Positions 24,851-34,057 of a stretch of DNA of 64,000 nucleotides are shown piece by piece. Location: positions 1 to 64,000 of the forward strand of contig CAZCJU010000002.1 of NCBI GenBank assembly GCA_964498965.1, given 5' to 3'. Source of the DNA: CAZCJU01 sp964498965 (GTDB lineage: Bacteria > Bacillota > Clostridia > Oscillospirales > CAG-272). Position numbers and translations under genes: made by a program. The notes beneath the pieces are model-generated. The model was not told where the DNA came from. It saw only the letters and a program-made list of their open reading frames with translations, and ran no database searches. Within the stretch, counting starts at the first letter, position 1; each line of letters begins with the position of its first letter.

Positions 24851-24877
24851 GATCGATACGATCGATGTGATCGATAC
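24851..24877 (+). repeat. Three 9-bp iterations in the CotH gene leader
   Basis: GATCGATAC, GATCGATGT and GATCGATAC follow each other directly, 14 bp before the AGGAGA ribosome site of the CotH-like gene. Confidence 0.8.
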
Positions 24878-24901
24878 GATTGAAATTTCAAGGAGAGTAC
24901 G

Positions 24902-26734
24902 TTGAAAATTTACCGAATTGCCGCAGGCTTGCTGTGCCTGCTGCTCGTGCTGTCATCGTTTGCCTCTTGTGCCGGAAAAAACGCCGACACCTCGACCTTC
25001 GAAGCTGCGTCCGGCGGATCATCGACGAACGGCGACGAGAAGGAGAATGACAAAGACGACAAATACGTCAATGCCGAATTTTCTTTGAAAGGCGGCGTGT
25101 ACGATTCAAAACAAATACTTGAATTGACACTGCCGAATAACGCTCCGAGCGGCTCGTACATAACCTATACCTTGAACGGTGACGAGCCGAAAGCCGACGG
25201 AAAAAGGTATAATGACGGAATAACGGTATGCACTGCGGATTCGTCTGTTTGCGTAAGAGCCGTATGCTTTTCGGAGAATGGCGAGCAGCTCGGCAGGATC
25301 AAGACCAATACCTATATCTATGCGAAAAAAAACAGATTCAATACGGCGATAGTATCTCTTGTAACGGATGAGAAAAATCTGTACGGGGATAGCGGAATAA
25401 TCTCGAATCCTCTATGCTCGGGCAAGGAGTGGGAGCGACCGTGTCACGTTGAAATGTTTACCTCGTCCGGCGAAGAAATGATATCACAAGATGCCGGTAT
25501 AAGACTTTTCGGAGGCTCGTCGAGAACGCTTGCCCAAAAGTCGTTCAGACTTGTGGCAAGACGCGATGGCTATTACGATGAACTGAAATATAACGGAAAC
25601 GGTTCGTTCGATTATCCGCTTTTCGAAAACAGATACGTAATGGCGGGAGAAAACAAGGGAAAGCTTCTTGAACGGTACGACAGAGTCATTTTGAGAAACG
25701 GCGGAAACGATTCCATGCAACACCGCTCGGAGGATGGAACGTCGATGACGCTTTTGCGTGACGGTGTGGCGAATAATTATGCGTTGAAGTATGCCGAAGC
25801 CGTCCCCGCTCAGGCATCTCGATTCGTTGCGGTGTATCTCAACGGCGAGTATTACGGCATCTTGGATATGAAAGAGGATATAAACGACGATTATTTTTCG
25901 AATGTGTACGGCATAGAGAATAAAGACGAAGTGGCGATCATCAAATCGGAGCTTGACACATCGAGAAAATGCGAGCGACACAACAACGGCTCATATTGCA
26001 GATATTGCGGCACATGGTTTTATTACGAGCTTGATTGCGGTAATGACTCGGAGCTGGACGAATTCGAAGCGTTTTGTAAAAAGATAATAGGCTCAAACGG
26101 GAACAACGACGAGGAGCTTTACCGTCAGCTGATGCAAGTGTTCGATATCGACAATTTGATACAGTATACCTTGCTTAATCTGTATATCTGTAATACGGAC
26201 TGGGCACATAATAACCTGCGTATTTGGAGATATACGGGTCAAACCGATGCTTCGAATCCTTATAAGGACGGGCGTTGGAGGTTTACGACAAGAGATATGG
26301 ACTTTTCGTTCGGCAGATACGAAAGTATGTCCTTGCCCGAATTGTATACGCAGGCCGACACGGACACGTTTGCGTTCGTCCTCGGAGAATATAACGGAGA
26401 TTACGGATACGGTAACGCTTACGGCGATCCGCTGTATCTGAAAGGAATATTGAATTTCTGCTTGAAAAACGGCGATTTCAAAACGAAATTCGAAGCTTAT
26501 GCGAAAACCCTTATTTCCTCAAACGCCGTCGGCGACCTTACGACGCTGACAAAAGCGGCACGCAGTGAAATATCCGGAGAAATATCCTATCACATAACAC
26601 GGTGGTCCGATACGATCTCACGGTATATGAATAAGCGTGCTTGGGAAACAAGCTGTAGTCATCAGCTCGGCTGGATAAACGAGCGAAGCGAAAAATTCTC
26701 GGCATATCTCGAAAAATGCTTAAAAAAATATTGA
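24902..26734 (+). CDS. CotH-kinase-like lipoprotein
   Basis: 610 residues. A signal peptide ends in the lipobox SFASC (Cys ~23), followed by an acidic Ser/Asp linker. Residues ~60-150 look like a chitobiase/Fn3-associated domain (SYITYTLNGDEPKADGKRY). Residues ~155-600 are a CotH kinase-like fold: GIRLFGGSSRTLAQKSFRL, then LNLYICNTDWAHNNLRIWR and WRFTTRDMDFSFG, the Asn/Asp residues expected at the atypical kinase active site. A Cys/His-rich insert (KCERHNN..YCRYCG, about 360-373) is unusual. The start is TTG, with AGGAGA just upstream. CotH kinases phosphorylate spore coat proteins; an exported version may modify surface proteins. It is followed after 15 bp by the CofE homologue. Confidence 0.82.
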   Translation: MKIYRIAAGLLCLLLVLSSFASCAGKNADTSTFEAASGGSSTNGDEKENDKDDKYVNAEFSLKGGVYDSKQILELTLPNNAPSGSYITYTLNGDEPKADGKRYNDGITVCTADSSVCVRAVCFSENGEQLGRIKTNTYIYAKKNRFNTAIVSLVTDEKNLYGDSGIISNPLCSGKEWERPCHVEMFTSSGEEMISQDAGIRLFGGSSRTLAQKSFRLVARRDGYYDELKYNGNGSFDYPLFENRYVMAGENKGKLLERYDRVILRNGGNDSMQHRSEDGTSMTLLRDGVANNYALKYAEAVPAQASRFVAVYLNGEYYGILDMKEDINDDYFSNVYGIENKDEVAIIKSELDTSRKCERHNNGSYCRYCGTWFYYELDCGNDSELDEFEAFCKKIIGSNGNNDEELYRQLMQVFDIDNLIQYTLLNLYICNTDWAHNNLRIWRYTGQTDASNPYKDGRWRFTTRDMDFSFGRYESMSLPELYTQADTDTFAFVLGEYNGDYGYGNAYGDPLYLKGILNFCLKNGDFKTKFEAYAKTLISSNAVGDLTTLTKAARSEISGEISYHITRWSDTISRYMNKRAWETSCSHQLGWINERSEKFSAYLEKCLKKY

Positions 26735-26749
26735 ATGGAGTGAATAAAA

Positions 26750-27940
26750 ATGGAAAGACTTATCGGAACGGTTTCAAGAGGCGTAAGAGCACCTATTATC
26801 AGAGCGGGAGATGATATCGCACAGATAGTTGCGGACAGCGTACTTGCCGCCGCAAAGTCGGAGGACTTCGAGCTTCGCGATCGTGATGTTATAGCGGTAA
26901 CGGAAGCGGTCGTGGCAAGAGCGCAAGGTAACTACGCAAGCGTAGAGCAGATCGGCAAGGATATCGCCGCAAAATTCCCCAAAGGTCATATCGGAGTTAT
27001 TTTCCCGATACTCAGCCGTAACAGATTCGCCATTTGCCTTAAAGGCATCGCCATGGGTGCGAAAAAGATAACACTTATGCTCAGCTATCCCGCAGACGAG
27101 GTAGGAAATCACCTTTTCGACGACGAGCTTCTCGACGAAAAGGACGTTGACCCCTACAGAGATGTTCTTGACGAGAAAAAATACAGAGAGCTGTTCGGCT
27201 ATGTTAAACATCCCTTTACCGGCGTGGATTATGTCGAATATTATAAAGAGCTTATCGCATCGGTCGGATGTGAAGTAGAGGTTGTACTCGCAAACGATTG
27301 CCGCACGATACTTAATTATACGAAAAACGTAATAAATTGTGATATCCATACACGTAAAATGACGGCACGCAGACTGAAAAAAGCGGGTGCCGAAACGGTC
27401 ATGTCGCTCGACGAGATCATGACCGCCCCCGTTGACGGAAGCGGATATAACGAAAACTTCGGTCTGCTCGGCTCGAATAAGGCTACCGAAACCACGATCA
27501 AGCTTTTCCCCAGAGATTGCAAGCCCGTAGTCGAAAAAATTCAAAAATTGGTAAATGAAGCGACGGGAAAGCACGTCGAGGTCATGGTGTACGGCGACGG
27601 AGCGTTTAAGGACCCCGTGGGAAAAATTTGGGAACTTGCGGATCCCGTTGTATCCCCCGCTTATACCGACGGTCTTATCGGACAGCCTAATGAGGTGAAG
27701 CTGAAATATCTTGCCGATAATGATTTTGCACAGCTCTCGGGCGACGCTCTTAAGGAAGCTATATCCGAGTATATCAGAAATAAGGACGATAACCTCGTCG
27801 GAAAAATGGTATCTCAAGGCACAACGCCCAGACGTCTCACCGACCTCATAGGAAGCCTTTGCGATCTTACGTCGGGAAGCGGTGACAAGGGAACTCCTAT
27901 CGTTTTGGTGCAGGGCTACTTCGACAACTACACAAAATAA
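26750..27940 (+). CDS. Coenzyme F420-0:L-glutamate ligase (CofE) family protein
   Basis: 396 residues. The N-terminal region resembles CofE: RAGDDIAQIVADSVLAAAK, then LRDRDVIAVTEAVVARAQGNY and a later HVEVMVYGDGAFKDPVGKIWELADP, a metal/GTP-site region of the family. CofE adds glutamate to coenzyme F420. Clostridia of this kind are not known to make F420 and no other cof gene is present here, so it may use another acceptor. The length exceeds the archaeal enzyme (~250) by a long middle segment. TGGAGTGA precedes the ATG. The yicC gene follows after 15 bp. Confidence 0.82.
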   Translation: MERLIGTVSRGVRAPIIRAGDDIAQIVADSVLAAAKSEDFELRDRDVIAVTEAVVARAQGNYASVEQIGKDIAAKFPKGHIGVIFPILSRNRFAICLKGIAMGAKKITLMLSYPADEVGNHLFDDELLDEKDVDPYRDVLDEKKYRELFGYVKHPFTGVDYVEYYKELIASVGCEVEVVLANDCRTILNYTKNVINCDIHTRKMTARRLKKAGAETVMSLDEIMTAPVDGSGYNENFGLLGSNKATETTIKLFPRDCKPVVEKIQKLVNEATGKHVEVMVYGDGAFKDPVGKIWELADPVVSPAYTDGLIGQPNEVKLKYLADNDFAQLSGDALKEAISEYIRNKDDNLVGKMVSQGTTPRRLTDLIGSLCDLTSGSGDKGTPIVLVQGYFDNYTK

Positions 27941-27955
27941 TCTGGAAAATTTGAA

Positions 27956-28843
27956 ATGATAAAGAGCATGACGGGCTACGGCAGAAGCCGTATGACGGTA
28001 AACGGACGTGATATCACCGTCGAAATGAAATCGGTAAACAATAGGTATTTCGAGTGCAACGTGAAGTTGCCCCGTTCGTATATGTACCTTGAAGAAAATG
28101 TCAAAACGTATATTCAGGCGTGCGGCATATCAAGAGGAAAGCTCGACGTTTTCATTGCGATCGATATGCCGGAGGGAGAGGGAATTACCATCTCCCTCGA
28201 CGAGGCTTATACAAACTCATATCTTCAGGCTCTGAACAAGCTTGTGAGCGAGTACGGACTTAAGGACGATATTTCGGCTATGCGTGTTGCCGCAAACCGA
28301 GATATATTCACATTGAAAAAGCCGGAGGACGATCTTGAGGGCGAATGGGAAAACGTAAAGACAGTCTTGGCGAGTGCCATAGAAGCCTTCGATAAAGCAA
28401 GAACGGGAGAGGGAGAACGGTTAGAGAAAGATATCGAGATAAAAAAAGAGAATATCTCAGGTTGCATTTCGAAAATAGCCATGCTCGGCGATTCGGCGGC
28501 TAAACAATACGAGGAACGGCTTCGTATGCGGCTTAAAGATGTCATCGAGCAAAACGATATTACGTATTCCGAAAGCCGAATACTTACCGAATGTGCGTTG
28601 TTTGCGGACAGAGTTGCCATAGACGAGGAGATAGTTCGTCTGAAAAGCCATATTTGTGCATTCGACGAATATCTGCACTCTGATGAACCTGTCGGCAGAA
28701 AGCTTGATTTTCAGCTTCAGGAAATGAACCGAGAAGCCAATACCATAGGTTCAAAGGCACAAAACACGGATATAACACGGCTCGTGGTGGAGATCAAATG
28801 CGATTTGGAAAAAATACGAGAACAAATACAAAATATAGAGTAG
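27956..28843 (+). CDS. yicC: YicC/YloC family endoribonuclease
   Basis: 295 residues, family-typical length, with the hallmark opening MIKSMTGYGRS and SVNNRYFECNVKLPR. The C-terminal DUF1732 region has EEIVRLKSHICAFDEYL and GRKLDFQLQEMNREANTIGSKA. Members are hexameric endoribonucleases that affect RNA turnover. The gene begins the conserved Bacillota cluster yicC-remA-gmk-rpoZ. It is 7 bp from remA. Confidence 0.94.
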   Translation: MIKSMTGYGRSRMTVNGRDITVEMKSVNNRYFECNVKLPRSYMYLEENVKTYIQACGISRGKLDVFIAIDMPEGEGITISLDEAYTNSYLQALNKLVSEYGLKDDISAMRVAANRDIFTLKKPEDDLEGEWENVKTVLASAIEAFDKARTGEGERLEKDIEIKKENISGCISKIAMLGDSAAKQYEERLRMRLKDVIEQNDITYSESRILTECALFADRVAIDEEIVRLKSHICAFDEYLHSDEPVGRKLDFQLQEMNREANTIGSKAQNTDITRLVVEIKCDLEKIREQIQNIE

Positions 28844-28850
28844 AAACGCA

Positions 28851-29102
28851 ATGAAGCTGATTGATGTAGGCTATGGCAATATGGTTGCCGCCGAAAGGAT
28901 AGTCGCACTCTGTTCGCCGGAATCGGCACCGATAAAGCGTCTTGTCGCAGAGGCAAAGGAAAACGGCTACGCTTTGGACGTGACTTGCGGAAAACGTACG
29001 AAAAGCGTTATAATATTGGATAACGATACGGTAGTGCTGTGTTCTTATACGCCCGAAAAAGTTTCGGCACGCACCGAGGACGAGGAATACGAGGGCGAAT
29101 AA
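28851..29102 (+). CDS. remA: RemA-like DUF370 DNA-binding regulator
   Basis: 83 residues, starting MKLIDVGYGNMVAAERIVAL, with PESAPIKRLVAEAKENG and TKSVIILDNDTVVLCS. This is the DUF370/RemA pattern. RemA forms ring oligomers that wrap DNA and activates matrix and osmoprotection genes in Bacillus. Its place between yicC and gmk is conserved. The C-terminal tail is acidic. Confidence 0.92.
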   Translation: MKLIDVGYGNMVAAERIVALCSPESAPIKRLVAEAKENGYALDVTCGKRTKSVIILDNDTVVLCSYTPEKVSARTEDEEYEGE

Positions 29103-29144
29103 AAGCGAATACGAATGAATAAATAAGGAACGGTCACATATATA

Positions 29145-29756
29145 ATGAAAAAAGGACTATTGTTTGTTGTGTCCGGCCCCGCCGGAAGCGGTAAGGGGAC
29201 GGTGTTGGGCGAACTGTTTAAGGCAAGCGAAGAGTTTGCTTATTCGGTATCGGCAACGACACGCTCACCCAGACCGGGCGAGCAACACGGGAAAAATTAC
29301 TATTATATAACTAAGGACGAATTTCAAAGACTCGTTGAAGCGGACAGCTTTATCGAGTATGCCGAATATGTCGATAATTGCTATGGCACACTCAGATCCG
29401 AAGTCGAAACAAGGCTTGAAAACGGCATAAACGTCGTTTTGGAGATCGAGGTGCAGGGTGCGTTGCAGGTCAAGGAAAGATTTCCCGAAGCGGTGTTCGT
29501 GCTTTTGCTTCCTCCAAACTATTCGACGCTTTCTTATCGCTTGCATAAGAGAGGAACGGAGCCTGAGGACGTGATACAGCAAAGACTTGAACAGGCGAAA
29601 AACGAATTGAAGTATTTTGACCTTTACGATTATGTTATCACAAACGAAAACGGCGTGATAGAACCGGCAGTTAAAACTCTTATGGCTATTGCGGATGCGG
29701 AAAAGCATAAGGTGTCGAGAACAAATAATTTTGTCGAAGAATTTCTTAATAACTAA
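29145..29756 (+). CDS. gmk: Guanylate kinase
   Basis: 203 residues. The P-loop is VVSGPAGSGKGTV (residues ~8-20), followed by the GMP-binding SATTRSPRPGEQHGKNYYY, and the lid region LHKRGTEPEDVIQQRLEQA. It phosphorylates GMP to GDP with ATP. Length and motif order are standard. It is in the conserved cluster directly before rpoZ. Confidence 0.96.
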   Translation: MKKGLLFVVSGPAGSGKGTVLGELFKASEEFAYSVSATTRSPRPGEQHGKNYYYITKDEFQRLVEADSFIEYAEYVDNCYGTLRSEVETRLENGINVVLEIEVQGALQVKERFPEAVFVLLLPPNYSTLSYRLHKRGTEPEDVIQQRLEQAKNELKYFDLYDYVITNENGVIEPAVKTLMAIADAEKHKVSRTNNFVEEFLNN

Positions 29757-29778
29757 ACCCGAAAGGAATTGTACGGAA

Positions 29779-30060
29779 ATGATCAAACCGTCGATAGAAG
29801 AACTTACGCAAAACGGAAAATATAACAGATACGAGCTTGTTATCGCAACCTCAAAGTGTGCTCATATCGTTACCGACGAATATGTCCGTCAACGTGCGGA
29901 GGCAGAGCGTCGCATCAACAATAAGGAAGATCGCCCGCTTGTGTCCATGATAAGCAAGGATCTGCGTGACGAAAAAGCGGTAAAGAACGCAATAAGAATG
30001 CTTTACAGCGGCGAATACGAGATCGCCGAGCAAAAGGAAGACGGAGAAACGGATATATAA
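29779..30060 (+). CDS. rpoZ: RNA polymerase omega subunit
   Basis: 93 residues with the omega motif: NRYELVIATSKCAHIVTDEY (the usual SRYxLVxxxAKRAR) and RPLVSMISKDLRDEKAVKNAIRML. Omega helps assemble RNA polymerase. ATG 29779 is used; GAAAGGAATTG precedes it. The stop codon overlaps the priA ATG (TAATG). In many Bacillota coaBC lies between rpoZ and priA; it is absent here. Confidence 0.92.
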   Translation: MIKPSIEELTQNGKYNRYELVIATSKCAHIVTDEYVRQRAEAERRINNKEDRPLVSMISKDLRDEKAVKNAIRMLYSGEYEIAEQKEDGETDI

Positions 30061-32570
30061 TGTTCATCGCAACGGTCAGTATCCTGTCGTTGCCCTACGG
30101 AACGGATAACGAATACAGTTATATACTCGATGACCGAGCTGCGGCCGAACACATGAACGGAACGGAATTGCCCGACGTTGTCGGAATGTTTGCCGCTCTG
30201 CCGTTCGGTACGGGTAACCGGGAAACCGTGGGCCTTATTGTTGCCGTGCGTCGGGGCGGCGAAATGATAAAGGTTCTTAAAACAATACATTTTCTCTACC
30301 AAAAGGAGTATTCCTTGGACGGTGAGTTGCTCGGCCTTTGTCGATATATCGCTTCGAATACCTTTTGTACGCTCGGCGACGTGGTAAGATGTGCTTTTCC
30401 TACCGCATTGCTCGGTCAGCTTGAGGACAGATTCGAAAAAACGGAAAAATCGCCCGAAGGCTTGAACATAAAACTGCAAATGCTGTATGATTATGTGGTG
30501 TCGAATCCGCAACTTTCGCTGGCAGAGCTTTGTGCCGAATTCGGCGATGAAGTGCAGGACGGACTTCGCTATCTTATCAAGGAAGGTTTTATCCGTGTTC
30601 AACCAACCGTAAAAAATGTCCCGACAATCAAGTATAAATGTATTTATTCGCTGAATATGCCGTATGATGAGGCAGTTCGAAATACGAAAAGCAAAAAAGC
30701 AAGACTTTTGGCGGAATACTTGAATACGGTCGCCTCGGAACAGGAAACATATATCAAAAAAGAGTATTCGCTCACCGGCAGAGAGCTTAAAGCCCTTTGT
30801 GATAAGGGAATACTGAAATCCGAACAGATCGAAGAATATAGAAATCCTTATATTTCATATGCGAAAACAGTCAAAAAAGACGATACTGTGCTTAATGACG
30901 AGCAACAAAACGCATATGATACGATAAGCGGATTGCTCGATACCCGTAAGCCGCAGGCGGCATTGCTGTACGGTGTTACGGGAAGCGGAAAAACAAGAGT
31001 TATCAAAGCACTTTGCGATAAGGTGATAGCAGAAGGGAAAAGTGTTATTATGCTCGTTCCCGAAATATCACTGACTCCGCAGTCAACTGCGATCTTTTGT
31101 GCCTGCTACGGTGATCGAGTTGCCGTTATGCATTCCTCGCTTTCCGTGGGAGAACGCATAGATACGTGGAAACGCGTGAAAAGAGGACTCGTGGATATGG
31201 TCATAGGCACGAGAAGTGCCATATTCGCCCCACTGTCCAATTTGGGAATGGTAGTTATAGATGAGGAACAAGAACATACCTATAAATCCGAAATGACACC
31301 GAAGTATCATGCGAGAGATGCGGCGAGATACAGATGTGCCGCTTCAAATGCGTTGATGCTCCTTGCGTCTGCGACTCCGAGCGTGGAGAGCTTCTATAAA
31401 GCAAGTATAGGTAAGTATACGCTCGTCAGAATGATGAACAGATACGGAAGTGCCGGCGAGGCAAAAACGGTGCTTGCGGATATGCGTGTCGATGTGAGAA
31501 ACGGAATAACCGATCCGATAGGCACGGAGCTTAAGAAAAAAATATTGGAAAATAAAATTTCGGGGAATCAAACGATACTGTTTTTGAACAGACGAGGCTA
31601 TAACAGCTTTTTGAGTTGCAGAGAATGCGGTAACGTGTTGCTTTGCCCGAATTGCGATATATCGCTGACATACCATACCAACGGCTTCTTTTCCGCCGAA
31701 GCGGCACAACGCTTTGAAACTTCGTATACGGTAAGATCGAATAACGGCTATTTGATGTGCCATACCTGCGGATATAAAACTAAAATACCGGAAAAATGCG
31801 AAAAATGCGGCTCGGAGCATATAGCGTATATGGGCTATGGCACACAAAAGATAGAAAACGATCTGAAGCAACTTGACCCGTCGCTTCGTGTGTTGCGTAT
31901 GGATGCGGATACGACGGGCGGAAAGCTGTCGTATGAAAGAATACTTTCGGAATTCAAACAGGGAAACGCCGATATACTCTTGGGAACACAAATGGTAACG
32001 AAGGGACATGATTTTCCGAACGTGACGCTTGTGGGCGTGCTTCTTGCGGATTTTTCTTTGTATGTAAATGATTACCGTGCGAATGAAAGAACATTTTCAT
32101 TACTGACACAGGTAATAGGTCGTGCGGGAAGAAAGGATAAAGAGGGTGTAGCCGTCATACAAACCTTTAATCCCGAGCATGAAGTATTGTCCCTTTCCTC
32201 AAAACAGGATTATGACGCATTTTACAAGGGCGAGATCGCAATGCGTAAAGCCCTCGCTTATCCGCCGTTTTGCGATATGACCGTGTTTACGTTTTATTCC
32301 GAAAACGAAAATATATCGCTTAAGCTGTCGTCTTCGTTCTATAATATGTTGCTTGAATTGCACGAAAAAGAGTATTCCGATGTGAAGCTCTTATTTTACG
32401 GACCGTTTGAAGCACCCGTTTACAGAGTTAAGAGTACATACAGAATGCAGCTTATCTGTAAGTGCAAAATGAATAAAAGAACGAGAGAATTGTTTTCACG
32501 CATGCTTTCCGATTTTATCAAGATCTGCGGAAAGGGCAGCGGCGTGAGCATTGACATTAACCCGATGTAA
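30060..32570 (+). CDS. priA: Primosomal replication restart helicase PriA
   Basis: 836 residues. The N-terminal 3'-DNA-end-binding domain is followed by a DEAH-type helicase: Walker A GVTGSGKTR (~305), DEEQEH (~398), SATPSVES, and the C-terminal motifs LLGTQMVTKGHDF and QVIGRAGRKDKEG. The zinc-binding strand has all eight Cys (CRECGNVLLCPNC; CHTCG; CEKCG), but 34 residues separate the first four from the next pair, where about 14 is usual. PriA reloads DnaB at stalled forks. Translation is probably coupled to rpoZ. Confidence 0.95.
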   Translation: MFIATVSILSLPYGTDNEYSYILDDRAAAEHMNGTELPDVVGMFAALPFGTGNRETVGLIVAVRRGGEMIKVLKTIHFLYQKEYSLDGELLGLCRYIASNTFCTLGDVVRCAFPTALLGQLEDRFEKTEKSPEGLNIKLQMLYDYVVSNPQLSLAELCAEFGDEVQDGLRYLIKEGFIRVQPTVKNVPTIKYKCIYSLNMPYDEAVRNTKSKKARLLAEYLNTVASEQETYIKKEYSLTGRELKALCDKGILKSEQIEEYRNPYISYAKTVKKDDTVLNDEQQNAYDTISGLLDTRKPQAALLYGVTGSGKTRVIKALCDKVIAEGKSVIMLVPEISLTPQSTAIFCACYGDRVAVMHSSLSVGERIDTWKRVKRGLVDMVIGTRSAIFAPLSNLGMVVIDEEQEHTYKSEMTPKYHARDAARYRCAASNALMLLASATPSVESFYKASIGKYTLVRMMNRYGSAGEAKTVLADMRVDVRNGITDPIGTELKKKILENKISGNQTILFLNRRGYNSFLSCRECGNVLLCPNCDISLTYHTNGFFSAEAAQRFETSYTVRSNNGYLMCHTCGYKTKIPEKCEKCGSEHIAYMGYGTQKIENDLKQLDPSLRVLRMDADTTGGKLSYERILSEFKQGNADILLGTQMVTKGHDFPNVTLVGVLLADFSLYVNDYRANERTFSLLTQVIGRAGRKDKEGVAVIQTFNPEHEVLSLSSKQDYDAFYKGEIAMRKALAYPPFCDMTVFTFYSENENISLKLSSSFYNMLLELHEKEYSDVKLLFYGPFEAPVYRVKSTYRMQLICKCKMNKRTRELFSRMLSDFIKICGKGSGVSIDINPM

Positions 32571-32619
32571 AAGTGCCGAATGTTGGATAGAATATAATTG
32601 AATATAAAGGAATGGTAAA

Positions 32620-33099
32620 ATGGCTGTACTTAATATCGTAAAAGAAAGAGAAGAAAATAACGAGGTGTTGCACCGTGTGTGTCGCCCGGTGGAAAAAATA
32701 ACGCCGAGAATATTGACTCTCCTTGATGATATGACGGAAACGCTTCATAAAGCAAACGGTTGCGGCCTTGCCGCTCCTCAGGTGGGTGTGCTTCGCCGCG
32801 TGGTGATAGTAGAAACGGAGCCGGGCGAGGTCATAGAGCTTATCAATCCAGAAATAATCGAGATGCAGGGAAGACAGCGTGAGGTAGAGGGTTGTCTTTC
32901 GCTCCCGAATGAGTGGGGAATTACAGAAAGACCTATGTGGGTCAAGGTCAAAGCCCTTAACAGACACGGCGAGGAAATAACGCTTGAGGGCAGCGGCTTG
33001 AAAGCACGTGCCTTTTGTCATGAGCTTGATCACCTGGACGGCGTGCTGTTTTGCGATAATGCGGTACGTATGCTTGCTCCGGATGAGATAGAGGTCTAA
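32620..33099 (+). CDS. def: Peptide deformylase
   Basis: 159 residues with the three deformylase motifs: GCGLAAPQVG (~43; Cys replaces the common second residue), EGCLSLP (~90, the metal-binding Cys) and HELDHLDG (~131, HExxH). It removes formyl from nascent N-termini using Fe2+ or Zn2+. AAAGGAATGG precedes the ATG. It is two bases upstream of fmt, the enzyme that adds the same formyl group to initiator tRNA. Confidence 0.95.
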   Translation: MAVLNIVKEREENNEVLHRVCRPVEKITPRILTLLDDMTETLHKANGCGLAAPQVGVLRRVVIVETEPGEVIELINPEIIEMQGRQREVEGCLSLPNEWGITERPMWVKVKALNRHGEEITLEGSGLKARAFCHELDHLDGVLFCDNAVRMLAPDEIEV

Positions 33100-33101
33100 T
33101 A

Positions 33102-34049
33102 ATGAGAATTCTTTTTATGGGAACGCCGGATATCGCAAGAGATATCCTGAAAGCCCTGCTCGATAACGGTCATGAGATCGTCGGCGTGTTTACACAGCCT
33201 GATAAACCTAAGGGCAGAGGCTACACGCTTACTCCGCCGCCGGTGAAGCTTTATGCACAGGAGCATTCCATACCCGTATATCAGCCGAAAAGCCTTCGGT
33301 GTGCCGAAGCCGCAGAACTTGTCGGTAGCACCGATGCCGAGCTTATAGTTGTCGTCGCATACGGTAAAATACTACCGGGCGAAATATTAACATTGCCGAA
33401 ATATGGCTGCATAAATGTCCATGCCTCGTTGTTGCCGGAATACAGAGGCGCCGCCCCGATCCAACGCAGTATAATGGACGGGAAAAAAGAAACCGGCGTA
33501 ACAACAATGTTTATGGACGAAGGACTTGATACGGGCGATATGCTTCTGACAAAAAAAGTCAATATAGACAATAATATGAATTGCCTCGATTTGACACGGT
33601 TGCTCTCCGAAAAAGGTGCGGAAATATTGCTGGAAACAATAAAAATGCTTGAGAAAGGCACGCTTCGGAGAATTAAACAGGACGATTCAAAGGCAACTTA
33701 TGCGGCAAAAATAGAAAAAAGCGAATTGCAGATAGATTTTTCAAAAAGTGCCGAGCAAATACACGACCTCGTGCGTTCTGTGTATCCGTCGCTTGCGGCG
33801 TACACGTATGTGAATACACAAAAGGGAAGAAAACAGATAAAGCTCGCAAAAACCGAGGCGTTTGACTCGAATACGACCGCACGTGCCGGTGAAATAATCG
33901 AGTGCGATGCGAAAAACGGCAAACTTGTTGTTGCCTGCGGTAAAGGAGTATTGTGGATCAACGAGCTTATACCCGAGGGAAAAAGCAAAATGGCTTGTGC
34001 CGATTTTATAAGAGGTCGTGCCGTCGCTAAGGGAGATGTTTTAGGATAA
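33102..34049 (+). CDS. fmt: Methionyl-tRNA formyltransferase
   Basis: 315 residues. It opens MRILFMGTPDIARDILKAL; the formyl-tetrahydrofolate site is NVHASLLPEYRGAAPIQRSI (with catalytic Asn-His), then MDEGLDTGDML. The C-terminal OB-like domain (~205-315) binds tRNA. It formylates Met-tRNAi. Paired with def in the usual order. Confidence 0.95.
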   Translation: MRILFMGTPDIARDILKALLDNGHEIVGVFTQPDKPKGRGYTLTPPPVKLYAQEHSIPVYQPKSLRCAEAAELVGSTDAELIVVVAYGKILPGEILTLPKYGCINVHASLLPEYRGAAPIQRSIMDGKKETGVTTMFMDEGLDTGDMLLTKKVNIDNNMNCLDLTRLLSEKGAEILLETIKMLEKGTLRRIKQDDSKATYAAKIEKSELQIDFSKSAEQIHDLVRSVYPSLAAYTYVNTQKGRKQIKLAKTEAFDSNTTARAGEIIECDAKNGKLVVACGKGVLWINELIPEGKSKMACADFIRGRAVAKGDVLG

Positions 34050-34057
34050 TCGGATAA

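Larger units (their letters stand above)
24584..24901. other. 318-bp divergent intergenic region
   Basis: AT-rich. It contains the extended -10 of the DUF1538 operon, a possible plus-strand extended -10 (TATGCTATTAT, 24785-24795, weak -35) and a 9-bp iteration at 24851-24877. No gene seen. Confidence 0.5.

Noticed and set aside
26774..27817. 347-codon minus-strand frame opposite the CofE-like gene
   Set aside because: Shadow of the coding strand; no ribosome site, no domain, composition rich in Cys, Phe and His as in other shadows.
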